Assembly: GCF_016907895.1 (NCBI RefSeq) | Contig: NZ_JAFBCV010000010.1 | Span: 1-64,000, forward strand | Length of the DNA stretch: 64,000 nucleotides | Source: Shouchella xiaoxiensis | GTDB taxonomy: Bacteria > Bacillota > Bacilli > Bacillales > Bacillaceae_D | Reading direction: 5' to 3' | Position numbers and translations under genes: made by a program | The notes under the pieces: generated by a model | The model's database searches: none | Told to the model about the DNA's origin: nothing | What the model saw: the letters and a program-made list of their open reading frames with translations, nothing else | Shown here: positions 49,726 to 58,426 of the stretch, in pieces | Layout: each line of letters starts with the position of its first letter | Numbering within the stretch: the first letter of the stretch is position 1

Positions 49726-51884
49726 ATAGAGCAACAACCTACTCCTTTCTTGGATTGCTTACAAGTGAAGAGGTTTCCCGAATTGAAATTCCTATCATTC
49801 AGCGTGATTATGCTCAAGGGAGAACGGAGAAAAAAGGCAAAAGAACGATTCAAACGATCCGAACGGCATTCGTGCAGCGCTTGTTTGCCGCCCTTACAGA
49901 TAATATAGAGCTGGAGCTCGATTTCATTTATGGAACAATTAGCAACCAAGGTGTTTTCGTCCCACTAGACGGACAACAACGGTTAACAACGCTGTTCTTA
50001 CTTCACTGGTATAGCTCAACCCGCGAAGGAAAACATGCGGAAGCAAGCGTGTTTTTAAAGCGATTTAGCTACGAAACACGGATGAGCAGTAAGTTGTTTT
50101 GCCATATGCTTGTTCAATTAAATAAACTAGATTTTAATCAAGCGTCCATTAGCGAAGTCATTCAAAATGAACCAACGTTTTTCTTAGCGTGGAAGCAAGA
50201 CCCTACCGTTCAATCAATGCTCGTCATGCTTGACGCCATTCATGATACATACACAGTACCGATTTATGAACGTTTAAGCAGCGATTGCCCAATTCGATTT
50301 AAATTCATTAACTTAGATCATTTTCACTTAGAGGATACCTTATATATCAAGATGAACGCTCGCGGAAAACCGCTAACTCCATTTGAGAACGTCAAAGCAA
50401 AGCTCCAAACCTACATGGAGCGTTGTGTGAAAACTGAATCTCTTACAGCCGAATTTGTCGCTCGATTTCTGATGAAGATGGATAATGAGTGGACCGATTT
50501 TGTTTGGAGCTTAAGTCGTAACCACTATCATGATAGCTATTTACAGTTGTTGCTCGCTATGTTTGTTAATCACGTTGCTCAACATCCTTTACACGCATCT
50601 GAACTTGCTTCACTCATCAACGATGAAGAGACACCAACGCTTGATGAACTGATAGCTTTAAGTCGACAAGATCCTACCTGGTTGCACTATGTTGAAACAA
50701 CATTTGATGCATTCTCACTTGGAAAGCACAAACAATTACCAGAGACCGTTCTCGACATTGAAAAAGTTCTATTGAAGATCGCAGCAAAAGAAGTGACGTA
50801 TACAGAGCGGTTACAATTACTTGCATTCTCCCTTTATAGCCATCAGCCTAGCCTTTCTAATGACTCACTGACACAGTGGATGCGCTTAAGCCGCAATTTA
50901 ACGGAGAATACGTTGTACAATACGATGACAGACTTCTCGAATTCAGCCAAAACAATTGCACAACTTTCTCATTCAATTGATCACATTAAACAATACCTTA
51001 GCAAAGAGACACTATCTGGTTTCTACGGACCACAGTTCATCCAAGAACAGCGAAAAGTTACGCTCCAGCTTCAACACTCGGGCTGGTCAGAACGGATTGA
51101 AAAAGCTGAGGATTATCCCTATTTTCTTGGCGAGATCGGTTTTCTATTAAAGTTCTCAAATGCGATTGAACTAAACGAGCGCAGTACATTAGAAGAACAC
51201 GCTCATGCCCAAGAACGATTTGATTTCTATTATGAACGAGCGATTCTTATCTTCGGCCCTGCTACATTACGTGTGCCGCGCAATCTCTTTACACGGGCCT
51301 TACTAACCATTGGAGATTACACACTACGCCAAGGACGAAATCGCAGCTTCTTAACAGAAGGGTTTGATCGCGATATTAGTTTTAAACGGCTTTTGCGGGA
51401 AGAGAATAATCAGTTCGTGAAAACCTTAATCGAACAAATCAACCAACAAGCGGTTGAAGCAAGTCTCCATACCATCATTCATCAAGGAAACGTAACCGAT
51501 TGGCGCCGTTATTTTATTCATTACCCGAGGATACTAGAAGAAACGTGTGGGAGAAAACGATTCATTCGGTTTGCGGACGAAAACAACATTCTTCTCTTAC
51601 GTCACACGGCCACCTCAGGAACGTGCCAAGAGTATTATAGCTTTGCCCTTTATGCGGCATTAAAAGAAAAAGACATAGACTGTTCGTATATCGGTTCTGC
51701 CGGACGTAGTGGGTATAAATATGTGTACTTTCCTAAGTCAGAGTGGCAAATTTACTTTGAAGAGAATGCCTTTAAGTGGTTTCACGATGATTACGGTTAT
51801 TATGATGAAGAAGGTCTGGCAACACTTGAAGATATGGTTGCCGATGTGCTTGCATATGAAAAATCACTAGCCGCTTCGCTTTAA
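49722..51884 (+). CDS. DUF262 protein lacking a recognised nuclease domain
   Basis: A 720-residue partner. The DUF262 domain is clear: IEIPIIQRDYAQGR (about 21-34), LDGQQRLTTLFLLHW (82-96) and MNARGKPLTPFENVKAKL (near 218-235). The rest of the chain, about 480 residues, has no HNH, PD-(D/E)xK or helicase motif that I can see. The C-terminal part (YYSFALYAALKEKDIDCSYIGSAGRSGYKYVYF) may be a target-binding domain. The start ATGA overlaps the previous stop, so the two products are made in step and probably form a complex. A bidirectional terminator follows. Confidence 0.9.
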   Translation: MNRATTYSFLGLLTSEEVSRIEIPIIQRDYAQGRTEKKGKRTIQTIRTAFVQRLFAALTDNIELELDFIYGTISNQGVFVPLDGQQRLTTLFLLHWYSSTREGKHAEASVFLKRFSYETRMSSKLFCHMLVQLNKLDFNQASISEVIQNEPTFFLAWKQDPTVQSMLVMLDAIHDTYTVPIYERLSSDCPIRFKFINLDHFHLEDTLYIKMNARGKPLTPFENVKAKLQTYMERCVKTESLTAEFVARFLMKMDNEWTDFVWSLSRNHYHDSYLQLLLAMFVNHVAQHPLHASELASLINDEETPTLDELIALSRQDPTWLHYVETTFDAFSLGKHKQLPETVLDIEKVLLKIAAKEVTYTERLQLLAFSLYSHQPSLSNDSLTQWMRLSRNLTENTLYNTMTDFSNSAKTIAQLSHSIDHIKQYLSKETLSGFYGPQFIQEQRKVTLQLQHSGWSERIEKAEDYPYFLGEIGFLLKFSNAIELNERSTLEEHAHAQERFDFYYERAILIFGPATLRVPRNLFTRALLTIGDYTLRQGRNRSFLTEGFDRDISFKRLLREENNQFVKTLIEQINQQAVEASLHTIIHQGNVTDWRRYFIHYPRILEETCGRKRFIRFADENNILLLRHTATSGTCQEYYSFALYAALKEKDIDCSYIGSAGRSGYKYVYFPKSEWQIYFEENAFKWFHDDYGYYDEEGLATLEDMVADVLAYEKSLAASL

Positions 51885-51895
51885 CAAACTATGTT

Positions 51896-51933
51896 AAAAA
51901 GCACGCGCCCCTCTACAGGTCGCGTGCTTCTTT
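51896..51933. terminator. Terminator of the DUF262 operon
   Basis: AAGCACGCG (51899-51907) pairs with CGCGTGCTT (51921-51929) around a 13-base loop, followed by CTTTAC. It lies between the DUF262 operon and the convergent DUF3885 gene. Confidence 0.85.
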
Positions 51934-51939
51934 ACTTTC

Positions 51940-52578
51940 TCACTCATAGGGATCTAGCCATTCTCTATATTTGTGGTAAAGGGTTCGAATCTCCTGCTCG
52001 TCATGCGCAATGATTTCACAGCCACGATCATCGTACAGATGAAAAATTCGCTTTTTTGTTTCATTAATAAACCACACATCGGGATAGCCGGTTACGTATC
52101 CCTCCAACCTTGGCTTCAGCGATGGAAAATCCTCATGACAAATCGCTTGCAGCAACGGCTTCATTCGCAAGTCTCCCCGTTTGCAACGGAGGCTAAATTG
52201 CTGCATTTCATAGGACTTCCCATCGTCAATTTCGTAAGGGTATGGCTCCGTCTTAACACGCACATGCTTTAATTCCTGACGATTCTTAACATATGTATGA
52301 AAGACTTTTGTTTTCCTCAGACGCTTTTCTTGGTCTTTTGCTTTATATAGATGGGCGACAAGAAACAGGTGATCGCCTTCGTCAACTAGTTCATTAAACA
52401 ACGTATAGGCTTGTTGACTCACCGTTTTGAAATACGCTGGATCAAGCTCTCCGTTATCTTTAAACTGGTACATGCCTTGACCTAAGCTAAAATGAATCCC
52501 TTCATTCCATTGCTCGGTGAGGCTTGATGTTAATTTAACTGTCGGAAAGTGTGTTTCAAGAAATGTTTGGACATTCAT
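51940..52578 (-). CDS. DUF3885-type protein
   Basis: A 212-residue soluble protein. FLETHFPTVKLTSSLTEQWNEGIHFSLGQG at the start and VWFINETKKRIFHLYDDRGCEIIAHDEQEIRTLYHKYREWLDPYE at the end fit DUF3885, a family of unknown role common in Bacillus. Members are often found near toxins or immunity genes, which is suggestive but not decisive. ATG 52578 has GAAGTGAGG nearby. It follows the DUF262 operon on the opposite strand. Confidence 0.85.
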   Translation of the reverse strand: MNVQTFLETHFPTVKLTSSLTEQWNEGIHFSLGQGMYQFKDNGELDPAYFKTVSQQAYTLFNELVDEGDHLFLVAHLYKAKDQEKRLRKTKVFHTYVKNRQELKHVRVKTEPYPYEIDDGKSYEMQQFSLRCKRGDLRMKPLLQAICHEDFPSLKPRLEGYVTGYPDVWFINETKKRIFHLYDDRGCEIIAHDEQEIRTLYHKYREWLDPYE

Positions 52579-52611
52579 TCTGTCTTAGAACCTCACTTCT
52601 TTTTTTGTTTT

Positions 52612-53646
52612 TCATTTTAAAATTCTCGCGTTCCTCTCAATCAGCTCTTCCGCCTTCTCCACATACCAATCAAGCCTACCTCTCGTCCCCTGCGCCAAGC
52701 GATCTAACTCTTTTTTTGACGTAATCCCGAGCAGTTTTACCGTTTCCATAAAATAAGGTAATCGTGCTTCATGTAGCTGAGGTGCATCTTTCGCTAAAAT
52801 AATGTGACAGCGACAGTAGGTTGTTACGATCCAGAAAAACGCTTCCCGCTGGTTGCCCGCATCAATCAATGTCTGGCTTGCGTCAATCGAGATTGGTCGC
52901 CCTTCTTGCGTGATATCTGAGGCAAAGAAAATCGGCGTTTGCTGATACTGAGCTGCTAAATCAAACGTACTTTTGAGATTCGTTAAGCTTGTTTGAACAT
53001 CCCTCTTTTCGAGAGAGTGTACTTGAATTTCTTTTAACAAGTTTTCGTAAACGTAATTCATGCCGTATGAGGCGAGCACCTTTTTCGTTGCTTCAAAGCG
53101 CCTGCGCACAGTCGGGTTTTCTAGCGCCGCCGTTAAGAACAGATGGGTCAGCACAGTTGTCGGAAACAGCCAGCTCATCACTTGTTCTTGGAACGGGCGG
53201 TCAGCGGGAATGGAAGTAAGTCCGCCGTCAATCTTTTCTCTAATACGAGCACAGCGCTCTCGGACCCATTCCTGCCGAGGGTAGGCTTCTGCCACATCCT
53301 GTTGCAGCTGCTCGAGTATCTGGCTTGAATCAAAGAGAAAAGAGGTATGCGCAAAGCTATAGCTAAGATGATAGTCTGCTAGAATCGATTCCTTGCTCGT
53401 AAAGGCAGTGTGTGGCAGGTGACTTGCCTCAAGCAATACACCTTTATAGAGGAACTTGCCAATTTTAACCGATGGTACGTTTCTTGAGACGATCATGATA
53501 TCGACATCAGAATGATTTGACCACGACTCGTCAAGTCGTTTTTGAATAATGGAGCCCGCTAAATACGCACCAATAAACCCCTCTTCTTTCTTGGCGATCG
53601 TCTCAATCCAGTCAATTGCAAGCTTGATTGCTTGCTTTACAAGCAT
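52612..53646 (-). CDS. Nucleotidyltransferase-domain protein
   Basis: A 344-residue protein with an N-terminal Pol-beta-like nucleotidyltransferase core: GAYLAGSIIQKRLDESWSNHSDVDIMIVS (about 24-52), which contains the GS and DxD motifs. The remaining 290 residues are helical, perhaps a substrate domain as in aminoglycoside nucleotidyltransferases. The reaction would be transfer of NMP to an acceptor. ATG 53646 has GGAGGGATCGGGTT upstream. It lies between the DUF3885 gene and the ABC operon, with no shared signal. Confidence 0.8.
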   Translation of the reverse strand: MLVKQAIKLAIDWIETIAKKEEGFIGAYLAGSIIQKRLDESWSNHSDVDIMIVSRNVPSVKIGKFLYKGVLLEASHLPHTAFTSKESILADYHLSYSFAHTSFLFDSSQILEQLQQDVAEAYPRQEWVRERCARIREKIDGGLTSIPADRPFQEQVMSWLFPTTVLTHLFLTAALENPTVRRRFEATKKVLASYGMNYVYENLLKEIQVHSLEKRDVQTSLTNLKSTFDLAAQYQQTPIFFASDITQEGRPISIDASQTLIDAGNQREAFFWIVTTYCRCHIILAKDAPQLHEARLPYFMETVKLLGITSKKELDRLAQGTRGRLDWYVEKAEELIERNARILK

Positions 53647-53694
53647 AACCCGATCCCTCCTGTCTACTTTAGCAAAATGTCCACAACTTCTCTC

Positions 53695-54846
53695 TTACAT
53701 AATGCCACGCTTTCGTTCGCGTTTCCATGTAAAGAACAGCAGAGCAGCACTGATAACTAGTAGGAGAATGTATACGCTAGGTCCGACCCATGTTGGAAAT
53801 CGAATAGTCAGTACGTATATAAGAAGATACGGAATTGCCATATTCAGAACGAAAACCAGCGGAATATGCACCCCCAAGATTGAAACATAATTTGGCATAA
53901 GTGCCGAAGCTGCTTGTGAAAAACAAGTTACGCCAAGACCAATAAGATAAATGCCGAGGACTGTCCAAATAATGTACTGTAGAAAGGTAAGATCATACCA
54001 TAATAAGCTTGATTCAGAATATTGAAATGAACGCATTGATACAGGGAAATATGCCGACGTCTCGTTCAGAGAATAAATACTGAAATAAACAGCGAGCAGA
54101 AGAGTCGTGACGATGCCCGACGCAATAAATCCCGCAAGCAGTTTCTTGTTAAATAACGGTCTCCCCATTTTCGTTGTGTACAAGTTCGGCAGCGTTCGTG
54201 CCGCTTTTTCCCTGATAAAAATGGGCGACTGAACGATTAACAAACTCAAGAAAACGGTCATAGCAACGGATTTAATAAATGTGTTGTAGTTATTTATGAC
54301 AACTGCAGGATAATACGGAACTTGTTCTTCAACGATTAGGCCCTCTATCAGCTGTTTCTGCTCCGACGTCCCTTCTGCTAATTCCAGTTTTAAATAGTCA
54401 ATCCAGTGACTGCCGTTATCAAGTAACGCGCTTCTCGCTTGGATTTCCCAGAATACGTCTACTCCTTGCTCAAAATATATTTCATTATTAATCTCTGCAT
54501 ATTTCTCGTTTTCCGCCAGCTCATATCCTGGATTTCTAAATGTTTCATATGTCGTTATACCGAGCTCTTGTAATTCATCAATTCCTTGTATATAAACATC
54601 CGCCTCTTCCTTTTGCTGCTCGTACCTTAATTGAAAGTCATCAAAATCAGTAGCTTCCATATTCGGTCCGTATGCCTCAATCATCTCAATGCCAATCCGG
54701 TATTCATCTAATTCAGGTCTGCCATTAGGGAAGTGGGTAATATCAAACTCAATCAAGAAATAAAATAAAATACCATTTACACCTAAGAGTACGAGCATCA
54801 TTTTCCAGTGAAGGAGCTTTTTTAACTCATTCCATACAATTCTCAT
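53695..54846 (-). CDS. ABC-2-type permease subunit
   Basis: A 383-residue membrane protein with an N-terminal helix (about 16-32, MLVLLGVNGILFYFLI), an outer region of about 160 residues (helical and acidic) and five or six C-terminal helices. The pattern matches ABC-2 export permeases with a large extracytoplasmic loop. It is the last gene of the operon starting with the sigma factor at 58294, 16 bases from the previous stop. With the partner at 54863 and the ATPase at 56135 it probably exports a peptide, lipid or antibiotic. Confidence 0.82.
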   Translation of the reverse strand: MRIVWNELKKLLHWKMMLVLLGVNGILFYFLIEFDITHFPNGRPELDEYRIGIEMIEAYGPNMEATDFDDFQLRYEQQKEEADVYIQGIDELQELGITTYETFRNPGYELAENEKYAEINNEIYFEQGVDVFWEIQARSALLDNGSHWIDYLKLELAEGTSEQKQLIEGLIVEEQVPYYPAVVINNYNTFIKSVAMTVFLSLLIVQSPIFIREKAARTLPNLYTTKMGRPLFNKKLLAGFIASGIVTTLLLAVYFSIYSLNETSAYFPVSMRSFQYSESSLLWYDLTFLQYIIWTVLGIYLIGLGVTCFSQAASALMPNYVSILGVHIPLVFVLNMAIPYLLIYVLTIRFPTWVGPSVYILLLVISAALLFFTWKRERKRGIM

Positions 54847-54862
54847 TCATAATCCCCTTTTC

Positions 54863-56131
54863 TTACACAATATCTGCTTTTTTGAAGCGGTTATAAAGCA
54901 AAATGCTGACTAATAGAAGCATAACTGTCCAAGTGCTAAGCGTTACTAATTCATAATATTTGAATAAAATCATTCCGCCGTTGCCGCTGAACATCACTTG
55001 AGGGTGTATCAGTAGGGTTGGCAATGTGTAATGAGCAACAAACAGCAAATCTGTTGACGTTGGCAGAAATGCTGGAAGTAAGAGCAAGAGAACAAAACAG
55101 CAGCTAAAGAGAATAAAGGAATAATATGTATGTTTAATGACCAACGTTAAGAGCCATACAGCAGCTGAAACGAGTGTAAAGCCGATCATTAGCACAACGA
55201 TAACCCCAATTAAATAGTCACGAAACGTCATTTCCCACCAATCAATGAACGGTTGATTAATAAGCCAGTTAAACCCACTGCTAATCGAAACTTCCCACAG
55301 TCCGGAATAATTGAATACGAGGAAATAACCAATTAAAGTTGGTAGGAACAGACTGCTTGCCCAAATGAAAGATGATAGAATGGACGCCGTCAGCTTATCG
55401 CGCATTAGGCTACGCCCGCGCTTGGTTGAGAAGCTTAACAGCTGCGTGCGCTGCTCATATTCATAGCTCGTAATTAAGGCTGTCGAGAGAACGATTAAGA
55501 TTAGTGCTTCAACAACGAGCATTCGAAAGAGGTCTTGAAACAAAAAGATATGCATCCCGTAAAATTCATTTGCGTGGAACCATTGCGTATGCTCACCGTT
55601 ATGTATGACTGTTTGAAAACGATCTTCTAATAAAGCATATTCATTTCTCAGTGTTGTTGCGGCCTGTCCCGTTAATCCGTATGTCTCAATGGTGTATTCT
55701 CCTGCTTCTACCCAGCTCCACTCTGCAAATTTCTCATCGAGCGAATGAGCTTGCTGTAAATAAGTTTCCTTTACTTCCAGTTCCATCAATAACTCGAGAT
55801 CTGCTTGGTCAAGCTCCAGTTGGTAGAAAGTAGATTGTCCCACTCGCTCGATATATTCTTCCATTGTCGTAAATGCTTGAACACCGTACGTCGTTAATCG
55901 GTCGTTTACCCGTAAAAGAAGTTGATCAACTTCTTGCTCAAGACCACCCAAATCCTCTTTCGTGAATTCTGGCCCGTACGTTGCGATGAGTTCATTCGGA
56001 ATCGAAAGCTCTCCTTTGAAATGATCATTTGATAGAATGAAGAAAAGATTAAATCCGATAAACAAGAGAGCAAGTGCAAGCAGAATTGGCGAACGCACTG
56101 ATTTGAGACATTCATAGAATAGAATTCTCAT
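54863..56131 (-). CDS. ABC-2-type permease subunit, second copy
   Basis: A 422-residue homologue in layout of the next gene: first helix (about 12-31, LLALALLFIGFNLFFIL), an outer loop of about 175 residues, then six helices including a stretch (VVEALILIVLSTALITS) near 203-222. The paired large-loop permeases make a heterodimer. The start ATG at 56131 is 3 bases after the ATPase gene, showing tight coupling. Confidence 0.82.
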   Translation of the reverse strand: MRILFYECLKSVRSPILLALALLFIGFNLFFILSNDHFKGELSIPNELIATYGPEFTKEDLGGLEQEVDQLLLRVNDRLTTYGVQAFTTMEEYIERVGQSTFYQLELDQADLELLMELEVKETYLQQAHSLDEKFAEWSWVEAGEYTIETYGLTGQAATTLRNEYALLEDRFQTVIHNGEHTQWFHANEFYGMHIFLFQDLFRMLVVEALILIVLSTALITSYEYEQRTQLLSFSTKRGRSLMRDKLTASILSSFIWASSLFLPTLIGYFLVFNYSGLWEVSISSGFNWLINQPFIDWWEMTFRDYLIGVIVVLMIGFTLVSAAVWLLTLVIKHTYYSFILFSCCFVLLLLLPAFLPTSTDLLFVAHYTLPTLLIHPQVMFSGNGGMILFKYYELVTLSTWTVMLLLVSILLYNRFKKADIV

Positions 56132-56134
56132 TCG

Positions 56135-57007
56135 CTAGACTCCAGTCTCTTCATCTTTGTATTCATTAAGAAACACATCATCTAAGTTAGGAGTAACGCT
56201 ATTCCAACCTTCCTCTACCTCACCTTTATGAATAAAACGAACGTTCATTTGTCCTTGCTCTTGCTTCTCAGCTAGGATAAAATGACGCGCTTGAAACGCT
56301 GCTAATTCTTCATACGGAATCGTCGTCTCATATACAAGACCGTCTAATGTTTTACACACTTGTTCAATCGAGCCTTGATACGAAATTTGTTTATGTTTGA
56401 TCATGATAATTTCGTTTGCGATTGCTTCAATATCGGAAACAATATGAGTTGAAACAATGACGATCCGGTCTCGAGCGAGGTCGGTTAACAGCTTGCGAAA
56501 CCGTGCCCTTTCTTTGGGGTCAAGTCCGGCAGTCGGCTCATCTAAGATAACAACTTTGGGATCATTCAACAGCGCTTGGGCAATCCCAACGCGCTGAATC
56601 ATGCCTCCGCTAAATTTACGCAGCTTCTTCTTTTTCACTTCTGCTAAGCCTACTTTGTCTAGTAAAGAGTGGCTCAGCGTAATCGCTTCCTTGCGCGGCA
56701 GCCCTTTTAACGCTGCCAAATACAATAAATACTCAAGCGCTGAATAATGCTTATAGTAGCCAAACTGCTGCGGCAAATAACCGAGGAGATCACGATAGGC
56801 TTCATTCATATCAAGAATGTTTTGCCCATCATAAAGAATGTCTCCTTTCGATGGTTGAATCAGTGTTGTCAGCATTTTTATCAGCGTCGTCTTGCCCGCG
56901 CCATTCGGTGCTAGCAACGCATACAAACCATTTGAGAATTCGAGCGTAATGTTTTCCAATGCCGTAAATGTCTGATACTGCTTGCTCACTTCTTTTACAA
57001 TAAGCAT
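56135..57007 (-). CDS. ABC transporter ATP-binding protein
   Basis: A 290-residue ATPase of the drug/antibiotic export branch (BcrA/YxlF type). Walker A is LAPNGAGKTTLIKML (about 33-47), the Q loop PQQFG, the ABC signature FSGGMIQRVGIAQAL (about 133-147), Walker B VVILDEPTAGLD, and the switch His in STHIV. It drives the two ABC-2 permeases encoded next. It lies within one base of the membrane-protein gene before it, so the cluster is one operon. Confidence 0.95.
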   Translation of the reverse strand: MLIVKEVSKQYQTFTALENITLEFSNGLYALLAPNGAGKTTLIKMLTTLIQPSKGDILYDGQNILDMNEAYRDLLGYLPQQFGYYKHYSALEYLLYLAALKGLPRKEAITLSHSLLDKVGLAEVKKKKLRKFSGGMIQRVGIAQALLNDPKVVILDEPTAGLDPKERARFRKLLTDLARDRIVIVSTHIVSDIEAIANEIIMIKHKQISYQGSIEQVCKTLDGLVYETTIPYEELAAFQARHFILAEKQEQGQMNVRFIHKGEVEEGWNSVTPNLDDVFLNEYKDEETGV

Positions 57008-57751
57008 TTAATAGACCCCTTCTTTCTGTTGAAAATGCAGCAATCGTTTCACGTAATAGCAGTAAATGACGAACATGACCAGAAACACTGTCATGTGAAC
57101 AACGAGCGGCAGCTGTGTAAGAACATACAAGTACACGTCCTGAAAAAATAAACCAAAGCTAACGTTGCCAATAACCCAAACACCAACTACGACAAGAACA
57201 TACGTAAGTGTCCGACGTTTAAATAGTGCAAACAAAAACAAAGCAGAAAACAAGAACAAACTCGTAATCGACAGGATAACAGCACGGGAAAAACTAATGT
57301 GGCTTGTCTGAGTAAGCACGACGCCAATAAAACATGTGTTTAAGACAATGGCAACTGCGCTGAAAAAAAACATCCGATAACCAATTAGCTGATAGACATT
57401 GTACTTACATACCATCTCGACGTCATACGTTTCATTGCTTTTACGAATCGCATAATGAAACATCGAGATTGAAAGAAAAAAGATTGGTGACAGCAAAAAG
57501 ACATAGGCATAAAACGCTTGCTCAGTCTCAGACCGATCAAACCCACTAAGTAGTATCGTAAAGAAGGCCGTAAAAGCGAACGTTAAGAGTAGAATAGCGC
57601 TCTCCATCCAGCTCGTTAAAAGATACTTAAAACCTAAATGCCTGTACATTTCTTTTATAGCAGTCAGGAAAGACGTATTCTTTATTAAGCCCTGACTTAC
57701 GATCCGATTAATCTCATCCTTTTTTTGTTCGTTTTCTGGATAAGGAATCAT
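57008..57751 (-). CDS. Polytopic membrane protein, possible anti-sigma partner
   Basis: A 247-residue protein with about 50 cytoplasmic N-terminal residues and six membrane helices. Its start ATG lies directly after the sigma gene stop (TAGATG), behind GGAGGG, which is the slot that an anti-sigma gene fills in other ECF operons. No ZAS zinc motif is seen. By analogy with the sigY-yxlCDEFG layout of B. subtilis it could regulate the sigma factor, but that is inference. Confidence 0.65.
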   Translation of the reverse strand: MIPYPENEQKKDEINRIVSQGLIKNTSFLTAIKEMYRHLGFKYLLTSWMESAILLLTFAFTAFFTILLSGFDRSETEQAFYAYVFLLSPIFFLSISMFHYAIRKSNETYDVEMVCKYNVYQLIGYRMFFFSAVAIVLNTCFIGVVLTQTSHISFSRAVILSITSLFLFSALFLFALFKRRTLTYVLVVVGVWVIGNVSFGLFFQDVYLYVLTQLPLVVHMTVFLVMFVIYCYYVKRLLHFQQKEGVY

Positions 57752-58294
57752 CTAATCCCTCCATTCTTTCCGAATTCGTTTAATGCCGCTGTAGTAGCGA
57801 GTTTTAATTGTTGATTCAGCGTCACCTACACTCGCAGCGATCTCTTGGAAGGTGTATTCACCAAACAGCTTCATCCGAATAACATACTGCACCGCAGGGT
57901 CTAAGCGGTTAACTAAGCGATTGACCTGCTCATAATCTTCTTTTCGCTCAAGCACCACTTCTACACTCATCTGATCTGGCCAAGTCTCATCAATTGGCTC
58001 CATTCGGTTTGTTGTTTGGTAATATTTCGAGCGATAATAATCAACGAGTCGATTGGAAGCAATCCGGTAAAGCCATGTACGAAAATGCGCTTTCTTCTTG
58101 TCATAGTTCTTAATCGACCGGAGCATGGAAATAAAGATTTCCTGCGTCACATCGAGGGCCAGCTCCCGGTCAAGCGTCTGCTTATAAATAAAGGCGAACA
58201 CCTCATCGTAATAGTGGGACACGAGGGCATTTGCAGCTTCATCACTCCCGCTCTTCTGTATTTTTTTAATCCACCGTTGTTCCATTCCAGCCAT
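57752..58294 (-). CDS. ECF-type RNA polymerase sigma factor
   Basis: A 180-residue two-domain sigma factor. Region 2: LALDVTQEIFISMLRSIKNYDKKKAHFRTWLYRIASNRLVDYYRSKYY; region 4: VNRLDPAVQYVIRMKLFGEYTFQEIAASVGDAESTIKTRYYSGIKRIR. It starts a five-gene minus-strand operon that also encodes a polytopic membrane protein, an ABC ATPase and two ABC-2 permeases. A sigma factor that drives its own export system resembles SigY in B. subtilis. ATG 58294 has AAGAGTGGTGA upstream. Confidence 0.9.
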   Translation of the reverse strand: MAGMEQRWIKKIQKSGSDEAANALVSHYYDEVFAFIYKQTLDRELALDVTQEIFISMLRSIKNYDKKKAHFRTWLYRIASNRLVDYYRSKYYQTTNRMEPIDETWPDQMSVEVVLERKEDYEQVNRLVNRLDPAVQYVIRMKLFGEYTFQEIAASVGDAESTIKTRYYSGIKRIRKEWRD

Positions 58295-58426
58295 TCACCA
58301 CTCTTTTCCTAGCCCTGCTTATATATTCGAAAGTGAAAGCTTAATAGTTTGTGTATTTCTGCATCTTTTTAAATTTAAATTTAAAAGAACTCCAAAGCGA
58401 TTGCTCCTCTGGAGTTCATCTCAAAC

